DNA of 64,000 nucleotides from Xanthomonas arboricola pv. juglandis (GTDB taxonomy: Bacteria > Pseudomonadota > Gammaproteobacteria > Xanthomonadales > Xanthomonadaceae). The stretch covers positions 1,055,458 through 1,119,457 of the forward strand of contig NZ_JZEF01000001.1 of assembly GCF_001013475.1 (NCBI RefSeq), given 5' to 3'. Both the position numbers and the translations under genes were made by a program. The first letter of the stretch is position 1, and the number at the start of each line of letters is the position of its first letter. Positions 53,401 to 60,782 of the stretch are shown here, one piece after another. Below the pieces are notes generated by a model. It ran no database searches. It was not told the DNA's origin and saw only the letters and a list, made by a program, of their open reading frames with translations.

Positions 53401-56400
53401 CAAGCGCCTTCCTCAACCAAGGTGTGGGCCTCCAATGCACCTAGCTGGGCATGGCTGCGCCAGTCGCTCAGGAAGTCGAGTGCGGCACGCAGGCGGTCGA
53501 CTGGTGTGGCGTGGCCTGCCCATAGGCCGTCGGTCGCCGTTTCCAGCGATGCATGTGCAGCAATGTCCTGGTCGAGCTGGCGCAGTCGTCGTGCCCGTTG
53601 CAGATCGGCCTGCAGGGTGGCTCCGCATTGGCCACCGGCGATGGCGTCGAAGCCGTCGTCTTCCCAGGCCTGGCCTTCGAGTACGGCAGCCAGGGCGATT
53701 TGCCAGCGCAGGGCCGTGCGCACCTTGTCCTGTTGTGTGTCAAGTCCTGCCCAGACGTCCGCACACTGCTGGCCTGGATCGATTGCCTGGATCCGTTGGC
53801 GCAAGGCGCGGATGGCATTCCAATGCTGCAGATCGTTGGCGACGTCAGGCTGCGAGCCGCCTGTGGTGGCGCTGGACAGTTGAGTTGTGACCTTGCGTTT
53901 GCCCAGCCACGACTTTGGCCAGAACGTCTGCTCGGCCTGTTCCCACATTTGCTGCAACTGGGCGACGTCGAGCTGTTCGATCGCCTTGCCGTAGGGAGCC
54001 GATAGTGCCGAGTGGTGCTCGACGAGTTGGGCCAGCAGGCCCAGCCCTTGGTTGAGCTGCACGGTGATGCGTATCGGCCAGGGCTCGCCGAGTTCTGCGC
54101 GAGTCTGCCGGTGCTCGGCGAGCAGGGCCAGCCCGTCGGCGCAGGCGGTCATGACAGAAGCGGGCCACGGCGTGGACAGCTGTATGTTCAGTTCCGCATG
54201 GCGGCGCACCAGTGCCGCGCCTTCCTGAAGGCGTTGGCTCAGGCTGCGTGCGTCGGGCCGCAGGACAAAGCGCCAATCATGTCCCGCCGCCAGAGGCAGG
54301 CGTTGGGCCAGGAGCAGCAGCGCTTCGCAGGTTTCGGGCGTCAGTGTGGGCGAGGGCAGGCCGATGGCCTGGACAAACACCTGGGCGGATTCGATCGTCG
54401 CCTGGGCGGCGGGAAGCACATCACGCGCAGTGGCGATCAGTTGCTGCTGCCAGGTGGGCGACCAGTCTCCCTGGCCGACCAGGGCCAAGGGGTGCTGCGC
54501 CAGCGCGGCATGGCCAATGGCCTGTGCGTTGACTTCCAGGCGGTCCACGGCACTGCGCAACTGTTCGATGCCAGCATGATCGTGCTGATCGGCCGAGGGC
54601 CAGGCCAAGTGAAGTGTCGGGACGTCGTGTCCCGCGCTGACGGTGCCGATGGCATCGAACAGGCTCAAGCCGTTGCGGCGACGCTGGTGAAGGCGTTCCA
54701 CATAGATGTTCAGCGCATCGCGCAGGCGTTTGAGTTTCTCGGCCTCGGCCCGCCATTGCTCGGCATCGGCCTGGCCACTGCTGGACCAAGCCGATTGCAA
54801 CTGCGCCAGCACGTCGAGCTTTCGGGCTTTGCTCGAGTGCAGCTCCAGGCAGAACTCGCCCAGGCCGATTTCACGCAGGCGCCGGTAGACGACATCCAGC
54901 GCCGCGATCTTCTCGGATACGAAGAGGACGCGTCGGCCCTGTGCCAGGGATTGGGCGATCAGGTTGGCGATGGTCTGGCTCTTGCCCGTCCCCGGTGGAC
55001 CGATCAGGACGAAGTCCTTGCCCTGCGAGGCGGCCAGCACGGCTGACAACTGCGAGGAATCCGCCGGCAAGGGGCAGAACACCTGCCTGGGGTCGAAGTG
55101 CTGGTCCAGTTCGCGCACTTGCGGGAACGGAGCGCCCAGTGGATAGGTATCGCGCGGGGTGTCCAGCAGGTGGCGCACGACCGGGTTCTCGCGTAACTGT
55201 TCGCTGTGCTCGGCCAGGTCTTTCCACATCAGATACTTGGCGAACGAGAACATGGACAACACCACGTCCTCGGTCACTTCCCAGCCCTTGATGTCCTTGA
55301 TGGCGTGGCCGACAGCCTTCCATACCGCAGCGACGTCCAGGCCGGCATCGTCCCGCGGCAGTTCGCCTTCGAGCGTGCCCAGGCTCAGTTCGAAGTCCTG
55401 GCGCAGCATCTCGATCAAGGTCGGATTGAAGCGGGGCTCGTCGTCATGCAGGCTGAGCGTGAAGCCCGAGCGGGCGCTCTTGCGCTGCAGGCTGACCGGC
55501 ACCAGTATCAAGGGCGCGCGGTAGCGCTGACCGTCACGGTCTTCGCGGGTCCAGGACAGGAAGCCCAGGGCGAGATAAAGCGTGTTGGCACCGCCTTCCT
55601 GCAAAGTCGTGCGAGCGCTGCGAAACAAATCGACCAGGCGTGAATCGAGTTCGATCTCGGGAACGCCAACGAAAACCTCGCCTTTCTGCAGGGCTTCCAG
55701 CGCGTGCGCACGGCGCACGTTCTCGCGTTCGCGGGCTTCGTAGATGGCCTGATCGCGCGGATCGGCACCGTCCATCAGGTCCGGACGCGGGCGCAGCTTC
55801 AGGGACTGGCCGCTGGCCAGCAGGTCTTCCAGCGCGCCAGGGTCCGGTGCTTCCAGCTTGAGTGCTTTCTTGCCGGCCTTGAAGTTGAGCAGGTTGTTGT
55901 GAAGCGACAGATCCAGCAGTTTGCGTTGCCAGCGAAGCAGCCGGTCCTTGGGATCGAGCTGGCTGGCATCTTCCGCATTGGCCGGCGCGTTGTCGGGCAG
56001 GTCAGGCGCGTCTTCGATCTTTGGCACGGCGGGCGTGGACGGTGACCCTTCGGTGTCCGACGCCGTAGCAACTGCCGCCTCCGCACTGGCCAATGGCTTG
56101 ATGCGCTGCAGCCGCGCCCGGCGGATGTCCACGGCCAGGCGGAATCCCGCATCCTGAGATTCGTCAACCTGCTGGGCACCGCGGTCGGTGGCATAGCTGA
56201 AGGGAACGGTGGGGCGCTGGGTGATCAGAGTGGTCTCGAACAGCACCAGTTCCTTGAGCCTGAGGCGCTTGCGCAATGCGGTCACGTCGTCGACGACCGT
56301 ATTTGAAAACTCCTCCGATTGCAGCCAGACGCCTGCAAAGGCATGGCCCTCGGTGAAGACCAGCAGGGGGTTCAAGCCTGCCTGCTCGAGTGCGGCGCAG

Positions 56401-57119
56401 AACAGCAACGTGAGGTCGAAACACGTTCCCAGGCCCGAGCTTTCGATCTGGCTGGGGCTGCGCACCTTCTGGCCCGATTGCTCGAAGCTGGCGGGGGGCA
56501 GGGCATAGTCCAGTTGCATGTCAGCCGTGGCCCCCCAGAGGGCCGAGGCAAGTTCCCAGGCGCGCTTGGCGCCGCCGGTATAGCCATCCAGTGCGGGGTT
56601 GCGATTGTTCTGACGCAACACCTCGGCGGTTCGCTTGAGCAGCCGATCCACGGCCGGATCGTTGGGTTGGACGAAGGCGGCGACCAAGTCCGGCAGATGC
56701 GAGATGCCGCCCCATTGGTTGCGTGGCAGCAGCTCCAGATGGCTGTCGCGCTGCGCGAGGGCCGGGGTGGACGTATCCGCGCCCACGGAGCGCAAGGCCA
56801 GCGAGACCGTGGCCGTCTCGGCCTCGGTCAGCCGCGCCAGCAATCCGCCGTCCAGATTCATGTCCAGGTCGCGGATCGGATAGCGGGAGCCCGCGGCCAG
56901 CGCGTCGATCCGCCAACGGCGCGGCTTCAGAAAGGGCGGATCGGACGTCAGGACCAACTCGACCTGCTCATGCTTCTGATCGGTCTCGTTGACCAGCCAG
57001 AGATCCCGCAACAGCGGGACCGCATTCTGAAAGTCCGCCAAGTTCAATTTGGCGATCAGGGTAACGTCGATTTTCAATTCGGCAGCGGTGGCCGAATCTT
57101 TCAGTTGTGTCTCGTCCAT
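50487..57119 (-). CDS. DUF4011/DUF3320 SF1 helicase-nuclease with N-terminal transglutaminase-like region
   Basis: A 2210-residue protein, first in the Wadjet operon. Regions in order: an N-terminal beta-rich part (about 1-120); a transglutaminase-like stretch, SSGLGTCFDLTLLFCAALEQ (Cys near 233) and FTEGHAFAGVWL (His near 259); a DUF4011 motif KLLDLSLHNNLLNF near 400; an SF1 helicase with Walker A LIGPPGTGKSQTIANL near 706, a long coiled insertion, Walker B VIFDEASQIPVWDAI near 1553, GDPKQLPPTSFF and the C-terminal RLNVAITRARHELRV; an MTES_1575-like PD-(D/E)XK nuclease near 1850-1930 with RIDLGIVDPD and GVECDGATYH; and a C-terminal DUF3320 region. Such helicase-nucleases are typical of antiviral or anti-plasmid systems. 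The stop is 1 nt from jetA, arguing that it works with Wadjet. The ATG at 57119 has a GCAGGGGA ribosome site. Confidence 0.9.
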   Translation of the reverse strand: MDETQLKDSATAAELKIDVTLIAKLNLADFQNAVPLLRDLWLVNETDQKHEQVELVLTSDPPFLKPRRWRIDALAAGSRYPIRDLDMNLDGGLLARLTEAETATVSLALRSVGADTSTPALAQRDSHLELLPRNQWGGISHLPDLVAAFVQPNDPAVDRLLKRTAEVLRQNNRNPALDGYTGGAKRAWELASALWGATADMQLDYALPPASFEQSGQKVRSPSQIESSGLGTCFDLTLLFCAALEQAGLNPLLVFTEGHAFAGVWLQSEEFSNTVVDDVTALRKRLRLKELVLFETTLITQRPTVPFSYATDRGAQQVDESQDAGFRLAVDIRRARLQRIKPLASAEAAVATASDTEGSPSTPAVPKIEDAPDLPDNAPANAEDASQLDPKDRLLRWQRKLLDLSLHNNLLNFKAGKKALKLEAPDPGALEDLLASGQSLKLRPRPDLMDGADPRDQAIYEARERENVRRAHALEALQKGEVFVGVPEIELDSRLVDLFRSARTTLQEGGANTLYLALGFLSWTREDRDGQRYRAPLILVPVSLQRKSARSGFTLSLHDDEPRFNPTLIEMLRQDFELSLGTLEGELPRDDAGLDVAAVWKAVGHAIKDIKGWEVTEDVVLSMFSFAKYLMWKDLAEHSEQLRENPVVRHLLDTPRDTYPLGAPFPQVRELDQHFDPRQVFCPLPADSSQLSAVLAASQGKDFVLIGPPGTGKSQTIANLIAQSLAQGRRVLFVSEKIAALDVVYRRLREIGLGEFCLELHSSKARKLDVLAQLQSAWSSSGQADAEQWRAEAEKLKRLRDALNIYVERLHQRRRNGLSLFDAIGTVSAGHDVPTLHLAWPSADQHDHAGIEQLRSAVDRLEVNAQAIGHAALAQHPLALVGQGDWSPTWQQQLIATARDVLPAAQATIESAQVFVQAIGLPSPTLTPETCEALLLLAQRLPLAAGHDWRFVLRPDARSLSQRLQEGAALVRRHAELNIQLSTPWPASVMTACADGLALLAEHRQTRAELGEPWPIRITVQLNQGLGLLAQLVEHHSALSAPYGKAIEQLDVAQLQQMWEQAEQTFWPKSWLGKRKVTTQLSSATTGGSQPDVANDLQHWNAIRALRQRIQAIDPGQQCADVWAGLDTQQDKVRTALRWQIALAAVLEGQAWEDDGFDAIAGGQCGATLQADLQRARRLRQLDQDIAAHASLETATDGLWAGHATPVDRLRAALDFLSDWRSHAQLGALEAHTLVEEGACGPTLARDHQTLRQRADTEQALAALDDLRESTAGLWKGLATNLDDLEQACQLREDLAAVLARLATTPEHISTCKAPLHTLLGDANALLEPGGRIALAGARYVEKWEQLLPRREALATTGHFAEAAQAQWQSMSLDGLIEQSQSIVRAEHGLRSWCAWRQARDEALALGLATLVQGIEQGQVGPGQARRTFETNYARWWLNAVVDHEPVIRGFVSAEHEQRIRDFRELDERFTVLTRDWLRARLCAHLPSQDNVSRNSEWGLLRHEMGKKRAHLPLRELMAQIPEALTKLTPCLLMSPLSIAQYLQAGANAFDLVIFDEASQIPVWDAIGAIARGHQVVMVGDPKQLPPTSFFDRAESGLDDEDVEADLESILDECIGANLPTRNLNWHYRSRHESLIAFSNHAYYDGGLVTFPSPVTNDRAVSLQLVSGAYQKGGTRTNPAEAKALVADVVARLTTPGFRESGLTIGVVTFNAEQQKLIEDLLDNARRKDPRLEPYFAEDELEPLFVKNLESVQGDERDLIYFSITYGPDPAGQLTMNFGPLNRQGGERRLNVAITRARHELRVFASFRAEQMDLARTQAIGVRDLKHFLEFAERGARALAEANRGSLGGFESPFEQAVATALARRGWHVQPQIGASSFRIDLGIVDPDAPGRYLAGVECDGATYHRSATARDRDKLREQVLRGLGWDIVRVWSTDWWIDPAGTLDRIDARLQALLAAQHERRAEEAERAAEADRLAQAAIAQAMASVTKPDEETAPPVHNADPIAPEVSATSPSEQVEEVFARQVSAVAADAEQTTPREASLYRVTDPTGAVAGANPDRFFDGAYNDILSAMIAHVVDHEGPVLDALLARRIARAHGWLRTGGRIRERVFQLARARYRTTDEEVGTFYWPEHRDPATEPPFRAPADEDSVRAADEISLQELASLARAMIARGAQGESIYTAMARELGLQKLGAASRARLALALQSISPSP

Positions 57120-57330
57120 GGAATCCCCTGCAGTGCCCTGTCATAACGCGCATTACGCCCTGTTACGCCCTGCCAGGATATTAGCGCCAGCTGGCAGAGA
57201 TATCGGCTAGATAAGAGCCATCGCAGCGAAATAGGGAGGACGGCCTGCACATCTGCCTTCTTGCAGGTGGTGATAGGCGGGTGTATTGTGTAAAAAATAT
57301 TAGACATTTAGCCTAACTAGCGCGCCTGCC
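57120..57330. promoter_or_regulatory. Divergent promoter region between the helicase and XRE genes
   Basis: A 211-bp, relatively AT-rich gap holding the start signals for both directions. It contains a tandem TTACGCCCTG pair (57153-57172), a perfect GCCAGCTGGC palindrome (57186-57195) and a TTAG...CTAA imperfect inverted repeat (57300-57316) near the XRE start. The XRE protein could bind one of these and control both transcripts. Confidence 0.45.
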
Positions 57331-57822
57331 ATGAACCTCATCGATATCGGCCATGTCGTGCGAACCCGGCGCACTGAGCTGGGCCTGTCCCAAGCGCAGT
57401 TGGCACACTTGAGCGGACTGTCTCGCCAGACCCTGGTCGGCCTGGAAAATGGCACGCTGAGCGATCTTGGCGTCAACCGTGTGGGGCAGGTGACGGCGGT
57501 ACTGGGCTTGGATAGTCCCAAGCTCGATACGCAAGCGAGGCGCAAGAAGCGCGGCCTGTGGATGGCGGCCAAGACGGTGAGCGTCAGCTATGCACGAGAA
57601 CTGGCGCCCGAGGCGCTGGAGCAGGCCCTGGCGAGTGGCGAAGTGCCTGCTCCATTTGCCCCTCACCTGACACATTTACTCGACGAGGCGCCTGTGCCCA
57701 TCGTCGTGATGGCCGTGGAAGAGGCGGCCTCGCGTGCGCACCTGCCGCCAAGGCAGGTCTGGCGCAACGTGGCGAAGCTGGCCGGGTCCTTGTCCGTGCA
57801 CCGTCGGGCGCTGTGGGCATGA
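57331..57822 (+). CDS. XRE-family antitoxin-like regulator
   Basis: A 163-residue protein with an N-terminal XRE helix-turn-helix: VVRTRRTELGLSQAQLAHLS followed by GLSRQTLVGLENGTLSDLGV. The C-terminal part (ARELAPEALEQALASGEVPA, PFAPHLTHLLDEAPVPIVVM, LPPRQVWRNVAKLAGSLSVH) resembles the regulatory domain of antitoxins paired with nucleotidyltransferase toxins. The stop overlaps the next gene's ATG (ATGA), so it forms a two-gene toxin-antitoxin unit. It is divergent from the Wadjet operon, with which it may share control. Confidence 0.85.
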   Translation: MNLIDIGHVVRTRRTELGLSQAQLAHLSGLSRQTLVGLENGTLSDLGVNRVGQVTAVLGLDSPKLDTQARRKKRGLWMAAKTVSVSYARELAPEALEQALASGEVPAPFAPHLTHLLDEAPVPIVVMAVEEAASRAHLPPRQVWRNVAKLAGSLSVHRRALWA

Positions 57823-58476
57823 AGCCCGTGGCACTGCCCGGCGGTTCATGGGAGAAGCTTTTCCCGCGGGCGTTGGCGCTGATCGACGAGATCAGCCAGT
57901 ACGGCGGCATCACGGACCCGTTCTGGACCCTGGGCGGTGGAACCGTGCTGATGTTCCGTCACCGCCATCGGCTGAGCAAGGATATCGACATTTTCGTGCC
58001 CGATCCGCAGTACCTCGGCTTTGTCACGCCTCGTTTGAGCGACTCGGCGGCGGACTTGACGCAGGACTACACTGAGCAGCCAGGCGCCTTCGTCAAACTG
58101 CAGTTCGAGGAGGGCGAGGTCGACTTCGTTGCCGCTCCCAATCTGCTGAACGACGCCTGGGACACCTGGGATATCGGCGGTCGCGCCGTGAAGGTGGAGA
58201 CAGCTGCCGAAATCATTGCCAAGAAGGATGTACCACCGTGGCGATCGGGTCACGGCGCGTGATCTTTTCGACCTGGCGCTCGTGATCGAGCGCGAGCCTC
58301 AGCAGCTTCTGGCGGCGACGCCGTTTCTCCTACGCTATCGGGAGGCGTTTCTGTCCCAGATCCAGGCGCCGCATGCCGGCCTGCGCGCCGCGTTCAACGC
58401 CATCGCCATGCTGGATTACACGCCCAGCTTCGATCATTGCGTCGCCGTGGTCGGGGACTTCCTGGGCGAACTGTAA
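57819..58476 (+). pseudogene. MNT-fold nucleotidyltransferase toxin, frameshifted
   Basis: A nucleotidyltransferase-like protein, 218 residues if repaired. FWTLGGGTVLMFRHRHRLSK followed by DIDIF (Asp55, Asp57) gives the GGGT...DxD active site of AbiEii-like toxins, and the C-terminus (RVTARDLFDLALVIEREPQQ) has the matching ARDLFDL motif. The frame from 57819 runs off at 58223-58227 (AAGAAGGATG, one G too many) into a stop at 58262. With one G fewer it reads IIAKKMYHRGDRVTARDLFD and continues to 58476. As it stands the toxin lacks its C-terminal third and would be inactive, leaving the XRE antitoxin. An assembly error is possible. Confidence 0.82.
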
Positions 58477-58634
58477 TCCCTTGCTGCATCGAGCCTTTGT
58501 GTCAAACAAGACCGCACAGCGGGATACCCTGCGCTCGACGAAGCGTTCCGATCAGAGACGCAGTCATGCCTGCACGATCCGCACGGCTTCGACGCGCAGT
58601 GATCGCCATGCACCGCACGCGCCTCGCCCAAGGC

Positions 58635-59377
58635 CTAAACCGCAGCGACACCACCGTCGACGAAAAGCTCATGGCCGGCGACAAAGCTGCTCTCGCTGGA
58701 TGCCAGGAAGAGGACTGCCCGTGCTACCTCGTTCGGTTCGGCCAACCGCCCAAGTGGAACACTTTTACTCAGCGCCTCTTCAACTTCCGGTTGTGAGTCG
58801 AGGTAGCTGCGTATCAGGCGCGTTTGCGTGCCACCAGGCGAGACGACGTTTACGCGGATGCCTCGCTCCTTGAGGTCAGTGGTCCAGCTTCGGGCAAACG
58901 AGCGCACCGCGGCCTTGCTGGCGTTGTAAAGAGACTGGCCTGGCAGTCCTTTGCTTCCTGCGATGGAGCCGTTGAGGACGATAGCGCTGCCTGCAGTCAT
59001 CAGCGGTAGCGCTTTTTGCACGGTGAACACCATGCCTTTCACATTGACGTCGAAGGTCGCGTCGAAATGCGTATCGTCGATCGCGTCGAGTGGGACGACC
59101 TCGTAGATGCCCGCATTGGCGAACACGACATCGACCTTGTGGTGATCGCGTTGGATCCGTTCGTATAGCCGGGCGACGTCACCGGAGTTGGTGACATCGC
59201 CTTGCACACGACTGCTCCGTAGCCGATCTCCTTTACGGCCTCGGCAAGTGCTTCTTGCCGACGCCCGGTGATGTACACCTGCGCGCCTTCTATCGCGAAC
59301 AGCTTCGCCGTTGCCAGGCCGATGCCGTCGCTGCCCCCTGTGATCACCACCACTTTGTCTTCGAAACGGTTCGTCAT
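58635..59377 (-). pseudogene. Short-chain dehydrogenase/reductase, frameshifted
   Basis: An SDR oxidoreductase (about 247 residues if repaired). The N-terminus [20 protein letters not shown] holds the TGGxxGIG NAD(P) motif and continues to [20 protein letters not shown]. The rest, in another frame, gives [32 protein letters not shown] (NAG), IVLNGSIAGSKGLPGQSLYN with the catalytic Ser and Tyr in YNASKAAVRSFAR, ending GHELFVDGGVAAV. The two parts meet around 59201-59215, where one base is missing (the lengths add up to 744 nt with one inserted base). It is divergent from a TetR gene, and the promoter between them contains the TetR sites. The break may be a sequencing error. Confidence 0.85.
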
Positions 59378-59399
59378 TTGCCGGTGCCTTCTTCAAATG

Positions 59400-59438
59400 T
59401 GGAGGATTGCTCCACTTATGATATGGAGGTAGCCTCCA
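59400..59438. promoter_or_regulatory. Two TetR-type operators in the SDR-tetR gap
   Basis: TGGAGGATTGCTCCA (59400-59414, one mismatch) and TGGAGGTAGCCTCCA (59424-59438, perfect) are 15-bp palindromes 24 bp apart. The second exactly fills the 17-bp spacer of a minus-strand promoter made of TTGTCA (59441-59446) and TATCAT (59418-59423), the SDR promoter. Binding by the adjacent TetR protein would block SDR transcription and probably its own. Confidence 0.8.
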
Positions 59439-59464
59439 CTTGACAAGAGTGAGGAGGAAAAAGC

Positions 59465-60028
59465 GTGAGTGATGAACCTGCCCTTCGGGCCGACGCGCAG
59501 AAAAATCGGGAACTCATCCTTTCTGCAGCTGAAGCGCTTTTTCTGGAAAAAGGAGCTGGTGTCCCGCTGGAGGAAGTTGCCAAGCGCGCAGGTGTCGGCA
59601 TCGGTACGCTGTATCGTCGCTTTCCCACGCGCGAGGCACTGTTAGCCGCGACCAGCAACGAGCGTTTCCTGTCGCTGGCGCAAGCCAGCCGTGCGCGCGA
59701 CCGAGACCTTGCTCCAGGCGAGGCGGTACGCGCGTACCTGGAAGAACTTGCCAGGAACACGAGCATTTATCAGAGCCTTGCTGCTTCGATCGGGGCTGTT
59801 ATCCAATGCGGGACGCCCGGCTGTCATGCGATCACCGCAGAAGGGCGCCGGCTGCTTCGGCGCGGGCAGGACGCGGGTGCGATCCGTGGCGACGTCACGT
59901 ATGAGGATTTCATTTGCGTGGTGACTGCCATTTCCCTTGCAGTCGAAAATGACCATTCATCGGAATCGCGTATCGGGCATTTCGTCGACTTGTTCTTGAA
60001 TGGCATAAGCGTGAAAAGTCCCGGTTAG
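59465..60028 (+). CDS. TetR/AcrR-family repressor
   Basis: A 187-residue regulator. The N-terminal HTH reads LILSAAEALFLEKGAGVPLE, EVAKRAGVGIGTLYRRFPTR, the classical TetR pattern. The C-terminal ligand domain contains NTSIYQSLAASIGAVIQCGT and DAGAIRGDVTYEDFICVVTA, as in TetR_C regions of SDR-linked repressors. The start is a GTG at 59465 with GAGGAGG at 59449-59455. It is divergent from the SDR gene and two matching operators lie between them, so it likely controls the SDR gene and itself. Confidence 0.92.
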   Translation: MSDEPALRADAQKNRELILSAAEALFLEKGAGVPLEEVAKRAGVGIGTLYRRFPTREALLAATSNERFLSLAQASRARDRDLAPGEAVRAYLEELARNTSIYQSLAASIGAVIQCGTPGCHAITAEGRRLLRRGQDAGAIRGDVTYEDFICVVTAISLAVENDHSSESRIGHFVDLFLNGISVKSPG

Positions 60029-60064
60029 CCACCGATAATTCCGCTATCTCCGCACGAGTGGGCG

Positions 60065-60090
60065 CAAAAAAAACCGCGCAATGCGCGGCT
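60065..60090 (-). terminator. Intrinsic terminator of the PatA-like gene
   Basis: Minus strand: CCGCGC-ATT-GCGCGG hairpin followed by eight T, 28 nt past the stop of the gene at 60118. Classical rho-independent terminator. Confidence 0.9.
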
Positions 60091-60117
60091 TGATCCTTGA
60101 TCTATTGCAGTTGCCCG

Positions 60118-60738
60118 TCAGCGCAGCTTGGCCAGCGCCACGCGCGCATCGGCCATGAACTTCTGTGTTTCCTGCGGCGTGGAGAGGTTGGCGCCCAGCT
60201 GATTGAGCACTTGTTCGATGTCGCTCGATGCGTCCCAGGCTTCGTCGCAGAGCATGCCGGCGATCGGGCCAAGATAATTCAGCGCGACCTTTTCCAGCGC
60301 ATCGCGGACGCGCTCGTCGGGTGGGGAGCCAGCGCCTGCAGGTGCTGCGTTCGGTGCGGCGAGCGGCGTTGCTGCGGCCTGTGCCTGAGCCGCTGCAACC
60401 GCTGCCCGCGGCGGTGCCGGCGTACCACCCAGATCCTGTTCGAAGCCGCCCATCAACCACTGCCGCGAGTCATCGCTCAGCAGCGAGGGCTTGCCCATGC
60501 CGGCGCCGGGATCGGCCTGGAAGCGGGCCTTGGCCGCATTGACCATGGTGAGGCGTTGCACCGCCTCGTCATTGCGCAGCATGCGGAACACCACCTCTTC
60601 GATCTGCCCGGCGTTGAGGCGGATGATGCAGGAGTGGTTCTCCTCGGTGACGATGAACAGAAAGCCGGACGCCTTCTTCAGTGCCAGCGCCTTGAGCTCG
60701 CGCAGGACCTCGATCAGCGGACGGAATTCAGTGGACAT
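60118..60738 (-). CDS. PatA/DUF4388-like protein of unknown function
   Basis: A 206-residue cytoplasmic protein. Its N-terminal half (MSTEFRPLIEVLRELKALAL, then SGFLFIVTEENHSCIIRLNA and GQIEEVVFRMLRNDEAVQRL) resembles the DUF4388/PatA-type domain found in signal-transduction proteins; a Pro/Ala-rich linker (APPRAAVAAAQAQAAATPLA) separates a C-terminal helical region (VRDALEKVALNYLGPIAGML to ARVALAKLR). It directly follows the Cache-HAMP gene on the same strand, 44 nt apart, and has its own terminator. The pair looks like a sensory module; no catalytic residues are seen. Confidence 0.65.
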   Translation of the reverse strand: MSTEFRPLIEVLRELKALALKKASGFLFIVTEENHSCIIRLNAGQIEEVVFRMLRNDEAVQRLTMVNAAKARFQADPGAGMGKPSLLSDDSRQWLMGGFEQDLGGTPAPPRAAVAAAQAQAAATPLAAPNAAPAGAGSPPDERVRDALEKVALNYLGPIAGMLCDEAWDASSDIEQVLNQLGANLSTPQETQKFMADARVALAKLR

Positions 60739-60782
60739 GGCGTCTTCCTTGCATCATCTGGTACGGAATGGGTGCGCGCAGC

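Larger units (their letters stand above)
35543..58476. mobile_element. Accessory island integrated at the guaA 3' end (right border not defined)
   Basis: Starts at the guaA stop with a P4-type tyrosine integrase and carries AbiE, an AlpA regulator, an IS3 element, the Wadjet-helicase operon and a second toxin-antitoxin pair, while core-type genes resume near 60.1 kb. No convincing copy of the guaA end was found on the right, so the end given is only that of the last clearly accessory gene. It may be a composite of more than one element. Confidence 0.6.

Noticed and set aside
42127..60062. GAGTGGG at 42127-42133 and 60056-60062 as attR copies of the guaA end
   Set aside because: Only 7 bp match, expected several times by chance in 64 kb.
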